Shown piece by piece: positions 46,557 through 54,750 of a DNA stretch of 64,000 nucleotides. A program made the position numbers and the translations under genes. Every line of letters begins with the position of its first letter. Within the stretch, counting starts at the first letter, position 1. The DNA comes from Nocardia cyriacigeorgica (GTDB taxonomy: Bacteria > Actinomycetota > Actinomycetes > Mycobacteriales > Mycobacteriaceae): contig NZ_JARWNX010000037.1 of assembly GCF_029868385.1 (NCBI RefSeq), positions 1 to 64,000 on the forward strand, in the 5' to 3' direction. Below the pieces are notes generated by a model. The model saw only the letters and a program-made list of their open reading frames with translations, was not told the DNA's origin and did no database searches.

Positions 46557-47720
46557 ATGCGGAAGACGCCTCTCGTCCTGTTCGCGGTACTGGCTGCCAT
46601 AGCGACCGGTTGTTCCGGCGGTGACGGCGGGAATTCGGCCACCTCCCGTCCGGTGGCGACCGAAGCGACCGCCGGTGCGACGCCCGGCGCCACCACCACC
46701 GACGAACGCGACTGTTCCGCCGACTATCTGGCGAAGTTCACGCCCCGCCAGAAGCTCGCCCAGCTACTGACCGTCGGCGTCAACGGCACCGCCGACGCGC
46801 TGGCTGTGGTGCGTGATCACCAGGTCGGCGGCATCTTCATCGGCGGCTGGACCGAGCAGTCGATGCTGGCCGACGGCCAGGTGGAGCAGGTCAAGGTGGT
46901 CGCGAACGCGCCGCTCATGGTCACCATCGACGAGGAGGGCGGCCGCGTCTCACGAGTCAGCGATCTGATCGGTGCGGCGCCCTCGGCGCGCGACACCGCG
47001 CAGACCATGACCACCGACGAGTTCTACAACGCGACCCTCACGCGGGGGCAGGCGCTCAAAGACCTCGGCGTGACGGTGAATTTCGCGCCCGACGTCGATG
47101 TGAGCAGCCAGCCGGACAACTCCGTCATCGGCGACCGTTCCTTCTCCGACGCTCCGATGGTCGTCACCGAATACGCGGGCGCCTATATCCGCGCCATGCG
47201 TGAGGTCGGTGTCGGCACGGTGATGAAACATTTCCCTGGTCACGGCGCTGGCTCGGGTGATTCGCATCTGGGCGCGGTGCGCACTCCGCCGCTGGATCAG
47301 TTGCAGAATCGCGATCTGGTGCCGTTCCGTGATCTGGTCGGTTCGGGTGCGGCCGTCATGGTCGGCCATCTCGACGTCCCCGGTCTGACCGAGCCCGATG
47401 TCCCCGCCAGCATCAGCCCCGCCGTCATGGACCTGCTGCGCAAGGGCACCGGCTACGGCGCCGCCCCCTTCGACGGCCCCATCTTCACCGACGACCTCGG
47501 CGGCATGGCGGCCATCACCAACCGCATGACCATCGCCGAAGCGGTGGAAGCCGCACTGGTCGCCGGTGCCGACAACGCGCTGTGGATCACCACCGACGCC
47601 GTCCCGCAGGTCCTCGACCGCCTCGAGCAGGCCGTCTGGAGCGGTCGCCTGCCGATCGCCCAGGTCGACGCGTCGGTCCTGCGTATGGCCTGGTTCAAGG
47701 GCGCGCCGCTGCACTGCTGA
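46557..47720 (+). CDS. lpqI: Beta-N-acetylglucosaminidase lipoprotein LpqI (GH3)
   Basis: Surface lipoprotein of 387 residues that removes N-acetylglucosamine from muropeptides in peptidoglycan recycling. Signal peptide MRKTPLVLFAVLAAIATGC gives a lipobox ending in Cys19. The GH3 barrel is marked by the NagZ motifs VTIDEEGGRV, KHFPGHG with the catalytic His-Asp dyad and DSH, and the nucleophile Asp in FTDDLGGMAA. Length and order (next to a TetR gene) match Rv0237 of M. tuberculosis. The ATG fits the signal peptide. Confidence 0.94.
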   Translation: MRKTPLVLFAVLAAIATGCSGGDGGNSATSRPVATEATAGATPGATTTDERDCSADYLAKFTPRQKLAQLLTVGVNGTADALAVVRDHQVGGIFIGGWTEQSMLADGQVEQVKVVANAPLMVTIDEEGGRVSRVSDLIGAAPSARDTAQTMTTDEFYNATLTRGQALKDLGVTVNFAPDVDVSSQPDNSVIGDRSFSDAPMVVTEYAGAYIRAMREVGVGTVMKHFPGHGAGSGDSHLGAVRTPPLDQLQNRDLVPFRDLVGSGAAVMVGHLDVPGLTEPDVPASISPAVMDLLRKGTGYGAAPFDGPIFTDDLGGMAAITNRMTIAEAVEAALVAGADNALWITTDAVPQVLDRLEQAVWSGRLPIAQVDASVLRMAWFKGAPLHC

Positions 47721-48172
47721 GCGTCATACCTGGTGAGTGCGGTGCTGCCACTCGCTGCTGCTCTGTCTGTGCTGCCACCCGTCATCGCCCCGCCGCCTGC
47801 CCCACTCTGCCGCCTCGGGCCGCGCTATCGGCGACGTCGCTGCTGACCGCGGCGCGTCGCTGACCCCACCTTGGTGCTGCCACCTTCGTTCTGCCGCGCG
47901 CCCTGACATTGCTGCCCTGGACTGTGCTGCTGTCCGCTGTCGTAGCCGCCGATCGCAGCCGCGTCAGTGTCGGCCCTCATGGCCACCACCTGTCGCGCCG
48001 TAGCAGCCCGCCGTTGCCGTCGCTGGGAATCTCCGACCGCAACCGTCGCATAGACTCCTCGACGCGACACGGCATCTTCGCCGTGTCTGCGCCGCCACCG
48101 ATTGGTGGTATCCGGCCTGCGACGCCCCCTCCGAGCCGATCTGGGCGACTGCTGGGCAAATCGATCCGAGAA
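47721..48172. other. Gap between lpqI and the TetR gene, with short direct repeats
   Basis: About 450 bases with no protein-like frame. The decamer GTGCTGCCAC occurs three times (47742, 47769, 47874) in a CTGC-rich stretch. The last part leads into the TetR promoter and operator. Confidence 0.5.
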
Positions 48173-48194
48173 GAACTTACCTTGGAGTAATATA
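48173..48194. promoter_or_regulatory. Putative autoregulatory operator of the TetR gene
   Basis: An imperfect palindrome with half-sites AACTTAC and GAGTAAT, 28 bases before the TetR start codon. Aligned without gaps to the perfect palindrome at 52706-52727 it shares 14 of 22 positions, including AACTTAC and GAGTAA with identical spacing. This suggests the TetR protein represses itself and the lipid genes. Confidence 0.65.
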
Positions 48195-48222
48195 AGAGGC
48201 TCACCCTGTAGTAGGAGAGCGG

Positions 48223-48822
48223 ATGGCGGGCGGAACGAAGCGACTTCCTCGGGCGGTTCGTGAGCAGCAGATGCTCGACGCAGCCGTCGAGGTGTTCTCG
48301 CGTAAGGGTTTCCACGAGACGTCCATGGACGCCATCGCGGCCGAGGCCAAGATCTCCAAGCCGATGCTGTACCTCTACTACGGCTCCAAGGACGAACTGT
48401 TCCGCGCCTGCATCCAACGCGAGGGCCTTCGCTTCATCGAATCGGTCGCCCCGGCCGGAAATCCGCTGCTCAGCCCGCATGAGCAGCTGCGCACCGCGCT
48501 GGAGGGCTTCCTCGGCTTCGTCGACCACAACCGTCATTCCTGGCAGGTGCTCTACCGCCAGGCCATCGGTCAGCAGGCCTTCGCCTCCGAAATCGAGAAC
48601 GCCCGCGAGCGCGTCATCGAGCTGACCGCCAAACTCCTCGAATCCAGCGCCAAGCACGCCGACCCCGGGACGAACTTCGATGTCGTCGCCGCGGCCGTCA
48701 TCGGTGCGGGCGAAGCCATCGCCGATCGCGTCGCCACCGGCCGCATCGAGGTCTCCGAAGCCGTCGACCTCCTCGACGACCTGGCCTGGAGCGGCCTAGC
48801 AGGCCGCAAAAAGGCCGAATAA
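48223..48822 (+). CDS. TetR-family regulator (Rv0238-like)
   Basis: A 199-residue repressor. The N-terminal HTH is typical: REQQMLDAAVEVFSRKGF, then SMDAIAAEAKISKPMLYLYYGSKDELF, with the recognition helix around residues 44-53. The C-terminal ligand domain is all-helical (LGFVDHNRHSWQVLYRQAIG). AGGAGA precedes the ATG. The palindrome upstream matches one in the fabG4-fadA2 gap, so it probably controls htdX-fabG4, fadA2 and itself in response to an acyl-type ligand (inference). Position matches Rv0238 between lpqI and htdX. Confidence 0.92.
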   Translation: MAGGTKRLPRAVREQQMLDAAVEVFSRKGFHETSMDAIAAEAKISKPMLYLYYGSKDELFRACIQREGLRFIESVAPAGNPLLSPHEQLRTALEGFLGFVDHNRHSWQVLYRQAIGQQAFASEIENARERVIELTAKLLESSAKHADPGTNFDVVAAAVIGAGEAIADRVATGRIEVSEAVDLLDDLAWSGLAGRKKAE

Positions 48823-48836
48823 CCCACCCGCACCTG

Positions 48837-48899
48837 CGCGAGTGGCACCTCAGTGCGGGCGCTACTCGGGCGAAACGCCGCAGCCAGGTGCCACTCGCG
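48837..48899. repeat. Long inverted repeat between the TetR and DUF5685 genes
   Basis: Two 14-base perfect arms (CGCGAGTGGCACCT at 48837-48850 and its complement at 48886-48899) flank a 35-base GC-rich loop. It begins 15 bases after the TetR stop. It could terminate the TetR transcript or form a leader structure for the next gene. Confidence 0.6.
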
Positions 48900-49021
48900 G
48901 CTGGTTTGTTGGGTGGTGGCTTGGGGAATGGTGTATGGGGTTGCCGCGCAGCGCGGTTGGTGCGAGAGTTCGATGCGTTCTTCGGGGCCGGGGATTTCGG
49001 CAAAATTTGTGGAGGGGATGT

Positions 49022-50269
49022 TTGTTCGGGTTGCTGAAGCCGTGCGCGCACAGCGCGGCGAAATACGGGGTGGATCCGGGGCAGTGGCAGGCGCATATGT
49101 GCGGGCTGTGTCTCGGCCTGCGCGACGGGCACGGGCAACTGGCCCGCAGCGCCACCAATACCGATGCGATCGTGCTGAGCATGCTCACCGAGGCGCAGCA
49201 GGCGGGCGAGGCCGAGCGGGTCACCGCCGGGCCGTGCGCATTGCGCGGAATGCGGCGAGCGCAGGTGGCGACCGCCGGTTCGGCGGGAATCATGCTGGCG
49301 TCCACGGCATCACTGCTGCTCGGCTCGGCCAAGATTCGTGACCACGTCGACGACGGTGACACATCCGTGCTGACCCGGCGCCCGATGGCGAAGGTGTCGA
49401 GCCGCTGGGCCGATGGCGCCCGGCGGCAGGCGGCGCTGATCGGCTTCGATGTGGAACCACTTGTTACCGTGCTGAATTCGCAATCCGAGCTCGAACGTCG
49501 CGCGCATACCCTCACCCTCGACGAACTGACCGTTCCGACCCAGGTGTGTGCCGCCGAATTCTTCGCGCACTCCGCCGTATTGGCCGACCGACCCGCCAAT
49601 ATCGCGCCATTGTGTGAGGCCGGAAAGCATTTCGGCCATATCGCACATCTCGTCGATGCCATCGAGGACTTCGATACCGACCGTGATCGCGGCCGGTTCA
49701 ATCCGCTCGCCGCCACTGGAACCGACCTCGCGCAGGCATACGACCTGCTGCACCAGTCGAATTCTCGCCTACGCGAGTCGATCGAGACGACAGGCCTCGC
49801 CGCCGAACCCGCTGTCCGCTGGATGTTGCTCGACCCGCTGCGCAGTCTGGTGCGCCGCATCGGACGCGGGGTCGGCTCGGTATCGGCGCACGCCTGCTCG
49901 GGGCGTGAGCCTGCCGAAGTCCCGCACGCCGAGGACGGTCTGCTCATCGGTCACCAGCAGGTAGACGCGGTGACCCTTTCGTCGCCGGAATCCGCACGGC
50001 GGGCGCGCAGACAGGACACCGGCCATCGCCCGCCGACCCGCCGCCCCGGCATCGGCGAGGCGCTGCCCGCCGTGCTCGGTATCTACTGCACCGGCTACGC
50101 GTGCTGCGCCGACCACACCAACCCGTGTAATGGCGAACGCCGCCCCGCCTGGTGGAAGGAACACCTCGGCGAGTGCTGCGATGGCGTCGACTGCTGCTCG
50201 AACTGCGGCGGCGAAGGCGGCTGCTGCGATGGCTGCTGTTGCTGCGACGGGTGCTGCTGCGACTGCTGA
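49022..50269 (+). CDS. DUF5685 family protein with cysteine-rich tail
   Basis: About 415 residues. A TTG start is inferred because GGAGGGG lies just upstream and the product then begins (M)FGLLKPCAHSAAKYG, the usual family N-terminus, followed by WQAHMCGLCLGLRDGHG. The body is all-helical and includes DAIEDFDTDRDRGRFNP (about 211-227), an acidic motif reminiscent of head-to-head prenyl synthases. The last ~60 residues hold 19 cysteines, mostly as CC pairs or runs, suggesting a metal site. No membrane helix or signal is evident. DUF5685 has no known activity; an isoprenoid-synthase-like fold is speculation. Confidence 0.75.
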   Translation: MFGLLKPCAHSAAKYGVDPGQWQAHMCGLCLGLRDGHGQLARSATNTDAIVLSMLTEAQQAGEAERVTAGPCALRGMRRAQVATAGSAGIMLASTASLLLGSAKIRDHVDDGDTSVLTRRPMAKVSSRWADGARRQAALIGFDVEPLVTVLNSQSELERRAHTLTLDELTVPTQVCAAEFFAHSAVLADRPANIAPLCEAGKHFGHIAHLVDAIEDFDTDRDRGRFNPLAATGTDLAQAYDLLHQSNSRLRESIETTGLAAEPAVRWMLLDPLRSLVRRIGRGVGSVSAHACSGREPAEVPHAEDGLLIGHQQVDAVTLSSPESARRARRQDTGHRPPTRRPGIGEALPAVLGIYCTGYACCADHTNPCNGERRPAWWKEHLGECCDGVDCCSNCGGEGGCCDGCCCCDGCCCDC

Positions 50270-50281
50270 AACCCAAAGCGA

Positions 50282-50311
50282 GGGCCGTGCACCTCGAAAG
50301 ATGCACGGCCC
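50282..50311. terminator. Bidirectional hairpin between DUF5685 and htdX
   Basis: A perfect 10-base stem (GGGCCGTGCA with its complement TGCACGGCCC) around a 10-base loop sits between two converging genes, 12 bases from one stop and 24 from the other. T-runs are absent on either side, as is common in high-GC genomes. Confidence 0.7.
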
Positions 50312-50335
50312 CAGTCGATTCCGCTGAATCCTAAC

Positions 50336-51205
50336 TCAGCGCAACGTCGCCGTCAGATGCGGGAACCCCTTCTTCGGATTACGCAACGCCAGATCCCAAC
50401 CGCCATCGGCCTGATCGGCGTACAGGTTCACCGTCGAGGGCAGGAAGATCGGCTTACCGAACTTCACCGAATAGGTGACCTGCTCCGGGATCCGGCCTTC
50501 GATCGAGCCGAGAACCATTGCCGCCGACCACATACCGTGCGCGATCGCCTTCGGGAAGCCGAAGGCCTTGGCGCCGAGCGCGGAGGTGTGGATCGGGTTG
50601 TGGTCGCCCGATGCCGCCGCGTAGCGGGTGATCGTCGGCTGATCCACGCGCACGGCGCGCAGCGGGGGCGGCGGCACCTCGTCCGGTTTCGGTTCGGGCT
50701 TCGGCCCGCCCGACAGCGAGGTGCGCTGCTGATGCAGGAAGGTGGTGACCTGACGCCACACCAGCTCACGACCCACCCGGATCTCGCTGATCGCGTCGAC
50801 CAGTAGACCCTTCGGATGCTCACGCAGGTTCTCGATATGGGCGGTGATGTCGAGCGGTTCGCTCACCGAGATCTCGCGGGTGCGCTCGATGACGTTCTCC
50901 GCGTGCACCGCGCCCACCGCGACGAACGGGAAATCGCGCTGCACCACCAGCTGCATCACCACCGGGAAAGTGAGGATGAACGGGTAGGTCAGCGGCAGCG
51001 AATCACCGAACCGCAGCCCCGTCGCCCGGCAGTAGGCGGCCAGATGATCGGGATCGACCCGCACGCCCTCCAGCTTGATCTCGCGATCGGGCAGCGTGGG
51101 TTTGCGCGCCGAGACCAGCGGCAACGGCACCGAACCGAGCGCCGCCTTCAAATACAGCTTGCCGTTCTTCGGCGCTTCGGTGAGCGTGATCGTCTCGGTC
51201 ATCAT
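50336..51205 (-). CDS. htdX: 3-hydroxyacyl-thioester dehydratase HtdX (MaoC-like)
   Basis: Dehydrates (or hydrates) 3-hydroxyacyl thioesters, acting with FabG4 in a non-classical fatty acid elongation step. 289 residues with two hot-dog folds. The C-terminal one has the R-hydratase motif [20 protein letters not shown] with the Asp/His catalytic pair, followed by [12 protein letters not shown]; the N-terminal one is degenerate. It overlaps the fabG4 stop (ATGA), as do Rv0242c-Rv0241c in M. tuberculosis (order recalled). A shared TetR-type operator lies upstream of fabG4. Confidence 0.92.
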   Translation of the reverse strand: MMTETITLTEAPKNGKLYLKAALGSVPLPLVSARKPTLPDREIKLEGVRVDPDHLAAYCRATGLRFGDSLPLTYPFILTFPVVMQLVVQRDFPFVAVGAVHAENVIERTREISVSEPLDITAHIENLREHPKGLLVDAISEIRVGRELVWRQVTTFLHQQRTSLSGGPKPEPKPDEVPPPPLRAVRVDQPTITRYAAASGDHNPIHTSALGAKAFGFPKAIAHGMWSAAMVLGSIEGRIPEQVTYSVKFGKPIFLPSTVNLYADQADGGWDLALRNPKKGFPHLTATLR

Positions 51206-52557
51206 GCTCCGATCAGGCTCTGACCGCAGACGCGAACCACATTGCCGGTCACCGCGTTCGACGCCGGGCTGGCGAAGAAGGCGATGGCCTCGGCCACGTC
51301 GACGGTCTGGCCGCCCTGGAGCAGCGAACTCATCAGGCGACCGGCCTCGCGGGTGCCCAGCGGGATGGCGGCGGTCATCGCGGTCTCGATGAAGCCGGGG
51401 GCGACGGCGTTGATGGTGATGCCCTTCTCGGCCAGCTTCGGCGCTTCGGCGTTCACCATGCCGATGACGCCCGCCTTGGAGGCGCCGTAGTTGGTCTGGC
51501 CGCGGTTGCCCGCGATGCCAGCGATGGAGGACACGTCGATCACACGGCCACCGGCCTTCAGCGCACCGGAGGCCACCAGGCCCTCGGTGATGCGATGCGG
51601 AGCGGCGAGGTTGACGCCGATGACCGAGTTCCAGCGGCCCTCGTCCATGTTCGCGAGCAGCTTGTCGCGGGTGATGCCCGCGTTGTGCACGATGATGTCG
51701 ATCCCGCCGAAGCGTTCGGTGGCGAATTCGGCCAGCTTCTGCGCGGCGTCGGGGGCGGTGACGTCGAGCGCGAGCGCGGTGCCGCCCACCTTGTTGGCGG
51801 TTTCCGACAGCGCCTCACCGGCGGCCGGGATATCGGCGACGATCACCTGGGCGCCGTCGCGGGCGAAGACCTCGGCGATGGTGGCGCCGATACCGCGCGC
51901 GGCACCGGTGACCACGGCAACCTTGCCTTCCAGCGGGCGATCCCAGCTGGCGGGGGCGGTGGCGTCGTCCTTGCCGACCCGGATGACCTGGCCGTCGACG
52001 AAGGCCGACTTGGCCGAGAGCAGGAACCGCAGTGTCGATTCGAGGCCGGTGGCGGCGGGGGAGGCGTCGGGGTGCAGATACACCAGCTGGGCGGTGGCGC
52101 CGCGCAGCAGTTCCTTGGCGACGCTGCGGGTGAAGCCTTCCAGCGCGCGCTGGGCGATCTGTGCGTCGACGCTCGAGGTGAGTTCCGGCGTGGTGCCGAT
52201 GACGACGACGCGGCCGGAGGCGGCGAGGCTGCGCATGGCGGGCTGGAAGAACTCGAACAGCTGCGACAGATCATCGATGGAGCCGATGCCGGTGGCGTCG
52301 AAGACCAGCGCGCCGTACTTGGTGCCCTGGGCCGGGGTGTCGGCGAAGGTGTAGTCGGTCAGCAGCGCGCGGACCGGTTCGGCGACCCGGCCCTTACCGC
52401 CGAGCAGTACCGGGCCGGGCAGGGCGGGTTCGCCCTTGACGTAGCGCCGCAGGGTTTCCGGCTGCGGCAGGCCAAGCTTGCTCGCGAGGAAGGCGCCGGG
52501 GGCGGAGTGGATGAACGATCCGTAGAGGTTGGGTGCACCCTTGCTCTTGGCTGCCAC
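51202..52557 (-). CDS. fabG4: High-molecular-weight 3-oxoacyl-thioester reductase FabG4
   Basis: A 451-residue ketoacyl reductase with an extra N-terminal flavodoxin-like domain (~1-205) before the SDR domain. The NAD-binding motif is [18 protein letters not shown], preceded by KVAVVT; then NAGITRD and the catalytic Ser/Tyr/Lys in [21 protein letters not shown]. This layout is that of HMW FabG4 (Rv0242c), which prefers NADH and long acyl-CoA. It precedes htdX with a 4-base overlap, and its promoter region contains a perfect palindrome shared in sequence with the TetR gene. Confidence 0.94.
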   Translation of the reverse strand: MAAKSKGAPNLYGSFIHSAPGAFLASKLGLPQPETLRRYVKGEPALPGPVLLGGKGRVAEPVRALLTDYTFADTPAQGTKYGALVFDATGIGSIDDLSQLFEFFQPAMRSLAASGRVVVIGTTPELTSSVDAQIAQRALEGFTRSVAKELLRGATAQLVYLHPDASPAATGLESTLRFLLSAKSAFVDGQVIRVGKDDATAPASWDRPLEGKVAVVTGAARGIGATIAEVFARDGAQVIVADIPAAGEALSETANKVGGTALALDVTAPDAAQKLAEFATERFGGIDIIVHNAGITRDKLLANMDEGRWNSVIGVNLAAPHRITEGLVASGALKAGGRVIDVSSIAGIAGNRGQTNYGASKAGVIGMVNAEAPKLAEKGITINAVAPGFIETAMTAAIPLGTREAGRLMSSLLQGGQTVDVAEAIAFFASPASNAVTGNVVRVCGQSLIGA

Positions 52558-52705
52558 GATTCCTACCTTTTCTGTGCTCGATGTCTGGAATGTCGGTGCG
52601 TCCCCCTGTTTGCGCTCGCATCACTCCATAGGCTGCCTGACCAGCGGCGCAGGCTCCGCCCGTGAGGTGCGCGAGCGCACAATTGCGGGGTGCGGTATCG
52701 ACAAC

Positions 52706-52727
52706 AAACTTACTCCAGAGTAAGTTT
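52706..52727. promoter_or_regulatory. Perfect 22-base palindrome, putative TetR operator
   Basis: Arm AAACTTACTC, a CA spacer, then the exact reverse complement of the arm. It lies in the 270-base gap between divergent fabG4 and fadA2, 100 bases before the fadA2 start. It matches the element before the TetR gene at 48173-48194, so the same protein probably binds both. Confidence 0.78.
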
Positions 52728-52827
52728 AATGTAAACCGATTGCGACCGGGTGTGGAAACGTGTGGAGGGGTTCCGCACCGGCACCCGGGCCGCGCCGGAA
52801 GATCCCGACGAGACCTTGGAGACTCGA

Positions 52828-54150
52828 GTGACCAGCAAAGCCCGTTCGACGAAGAGCACGGCCAAGACCACCAAGCAGCCACGTCCGGTCGCGATCGTTG
52901 GCGGTAACCGGATTCCGTTCGCTCGTTCCGACAAGGCGTACGCCCACGCCTCCAACCAGGACATGTTCACCGCCGCGCTGGACGGCCTGGTCAGCCGATT
53001 CGGCCTCCAGGGTGAGCGTCTCGGCATGGTCGTCGGCGGCGCGGTGCTCAAGCGGGTCGGCGAGCACGGCATGATCCGCGAGAGCGTGCTCGGGAGCAAG
53101 CTCAGCCCCTACACCCCCGCCCACGACCTCCAGCTCGCCTGCGGCACCGGCCTCCAGGCCATCGTCACCGTCGGTGATGCGATCGCGGCGGGCCGCATCG
53201 ATGCGGGCGTCGGCGGCGGCACCGACACCACCTCGGACGCCCCGATCGGCGTCAGCGAGGGCATGCGCGAATGGATGCTCGACGCCAACCGCGCCAAGAC
53301 CAACAAGGACCGGCTGAAGCTGGTCGGCCAGCTGCGCCCGAACATGCTCGGCATCGAGATCCCGCGCAATGCCGAACCGCGCACCGGCCTGTCCATGGGT
53401 GAGCACGCCGCTATCACCGCCAAGGAGTTCGGCGTCGCCCGTGAGGCTCAGGACGAGCTGGCCTATCTGTCGCACAAGAACATGGCCGCCGCCTACGACC
53501 GCGGTTTCTTCGATGATCTGATCACCCCGTTCCTCGGCCTGACCCGCGACGACAATCTGCGCCCCGGTTCCTCGATCGAGAAGCTGGCCACCCTGAAGCC
53601 GGTCTTCGGCGTCAAGGCCGGTGACGCGACCATGACCGCGGGCAACTCCACCCCGCTCACCGACGGCGCCTCCGCGGTGCTGCTGTCCAGCGACGAATGG
53701 GCCGCCGAGCGCAACCTGCCGGTGCTCGCGCATCTGGTGGACTCCGAGGTCGCCGCCGTCGACTACATCCACGGCCCCGACGGCCTGCTGATGGCGCCCA
53801 CCTACGCGGTGCCGCGCATGCTCGCCCGCAACGGCCTGACTCTCCAGGATTTCGACTACTACGAGATCCACGAGGCCTTCGCCTCGGTCGTGCTGGCCAC
53901 GCTCCAGGCCTGGGAGTCCGACCAGTACTGCAAGGAACGTCTGGGTCTGGACGGCGCGCTCGGTTCCATCGACCGCAGCAAGCTCAACGTCAACGGTTCC
54001 TCGCTGGCGGCGGGTCACCCGTTCGCCGCCACCGGCGGCCGCATCGTGGCCTCCACCGCGAAGATGCTGGCCGAGAAGGGCTCCGGCCGCGCGCTGATCT
54101 CCATCTGCGCCGCGGGCGGGCAGGGCGTGGTCGCGATCCTGGAGCGCTGA
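52828..54150 (+). CDS. fadA2: Acetyl-CoA acetyltransferase (thiolase) FadA2
   Basis: Thiolase of 440 residues that cleaves or condenses 3-ketoacyl-CoA. The active-site residues are all present: nucleophile Cys105 (LQLACGTGLQ), His348 (YEIHEAFAS), His397 (AAGHPFAATG) and Cys427 (SICAAGGQG). The N-terminus has a short Lys/Thr tail as in Rv0243 FadA2, also 440 residues as recalled. GTG 52828 follows GGAG by six bases. It is divergent from fabG4-htdX; together they can elongate or degrade acyl chains. A strong hairpin ends the transcript. Confidence 0.94.
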   Translation: MTSKARSTKSTAKTTKQPRPVAIVGGNRIPFARSDKAYAHASNQDMFTAALDGLVSRFGLQGERLGMVVGGAVLKRVGEHGMIRESVLGSKLSPYTPAHDLQLACGTGLQAIVTVGDAIAAGRIDAGVGGGTDTTSDAPIGVSEGMREWMLDANRAKTNKDRLKLVGQLRPNMLGIEIPRNAEPRTGLSMGEHAAITAKEFGVAREAQDELAYLSHKNMAAAYDRGFFDDLITPFLGLTRDDNLRPGSSIEKLATLKPVFGVKAGDATMTAGNSTPLTDGASAVLLSSDEWAAERNLPVLAHLVDSEVAAVDYIHGPDGLLMAPTYAVPRMLARNGLTLQDFDYYEIHEAFASVVLATLQAWESDQYCKERLGLDGALGSIDRSKLNVNGSSLAAGHPFAATGGRIVASTAKMLAEKGSGRALISICAAGGQGVVAILER

Positions 54151-54212
54151 CCTCCGGCCCCGCCAGCGGGGTGCGTCGAACCGCTCGGGCTTCGACGGCG
54201 CACAGCTGACCC

Positions 54213-54251
54213 AAGGGTTGGTACCCGGCATTCCGCCGGGTACCAACCCTT
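54213..54251 (+). terminator. Strong hairpin terminator after fadA2
   Basis: A perfect 17-base stem (AAGGGTTGGTACCCGGC at 54213-54229 with its complement at 54235-54251) around a 5-base loop. It lies 62 bases beyond the fadA2 stop. The following bases are CGTGTTG, a weak T-tract. Confidence 0.82.
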
Positions 54252-54696
54252 CGTGTTGTCCGGGGCGGCTCGCCTGATCCAGCTTCTTCGCTCGGCGGCC
54301 GAACCTCATGCGACGATCGGCTCGCCATCGGGGTCGAGGCAAAACGATCCGTCGCGACGGCTCTGCGAGGCCGTACGAGCCGTGTTCGAACCGACCCCAT
54401 TCGGCGTTACCGATTTGTGATCCTTCGCATCGCCGCAACCGGGCCGACTGCCGATGTTTGCTGCGGTCCCGCACCGATCTGTTGGCAATTACCAGGCAAT
54501 TCCGTTCGATTCCGCCCAATTCGCGACCGGTGCCGTCGAGTGCGTGGCAGGGTTGCATACGCCGGTCCGGGTGTGTTTACCTGCTCGTAACCTGCTGGGC
54601 TGTCGGGGTCGAGTGGTGATTGATCGGTGTTTCGGCATCCGACCGGTCTGTTCGGAATGTGGCTATCCGCGGGAAATGTGCTGTCATCGCGCATTT
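54252..54696. other. Gap between fadA2 and the secreted-protein gene
   Basis: About 450 bases with no convincing gene. Base composition is slightly lower in GC than the flanking genes. The right end carries the palindrome and presumably the promoter of the two-gene operon that follows. Confidence 0.5.
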
Positions 54697-54714
54697 CTTG
54701 AATTCGAGTTCAAG
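54697..54714. promoter_or_regulatory. Palindrome upstream of the secreted-protein operon
   Basis: Arms CTTGAA and TTCAAG flank TTCGAG; the symmetry extends to about 54693-54719 if one G is bulged. It ends 36 bases before the ATG at 54751. The position suits an operator. Confidence 0.5.
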
Positions 54715-54750
54715 GAAATCGAGCGTGCGGAGAGGAAGGCTGAACGGCTG

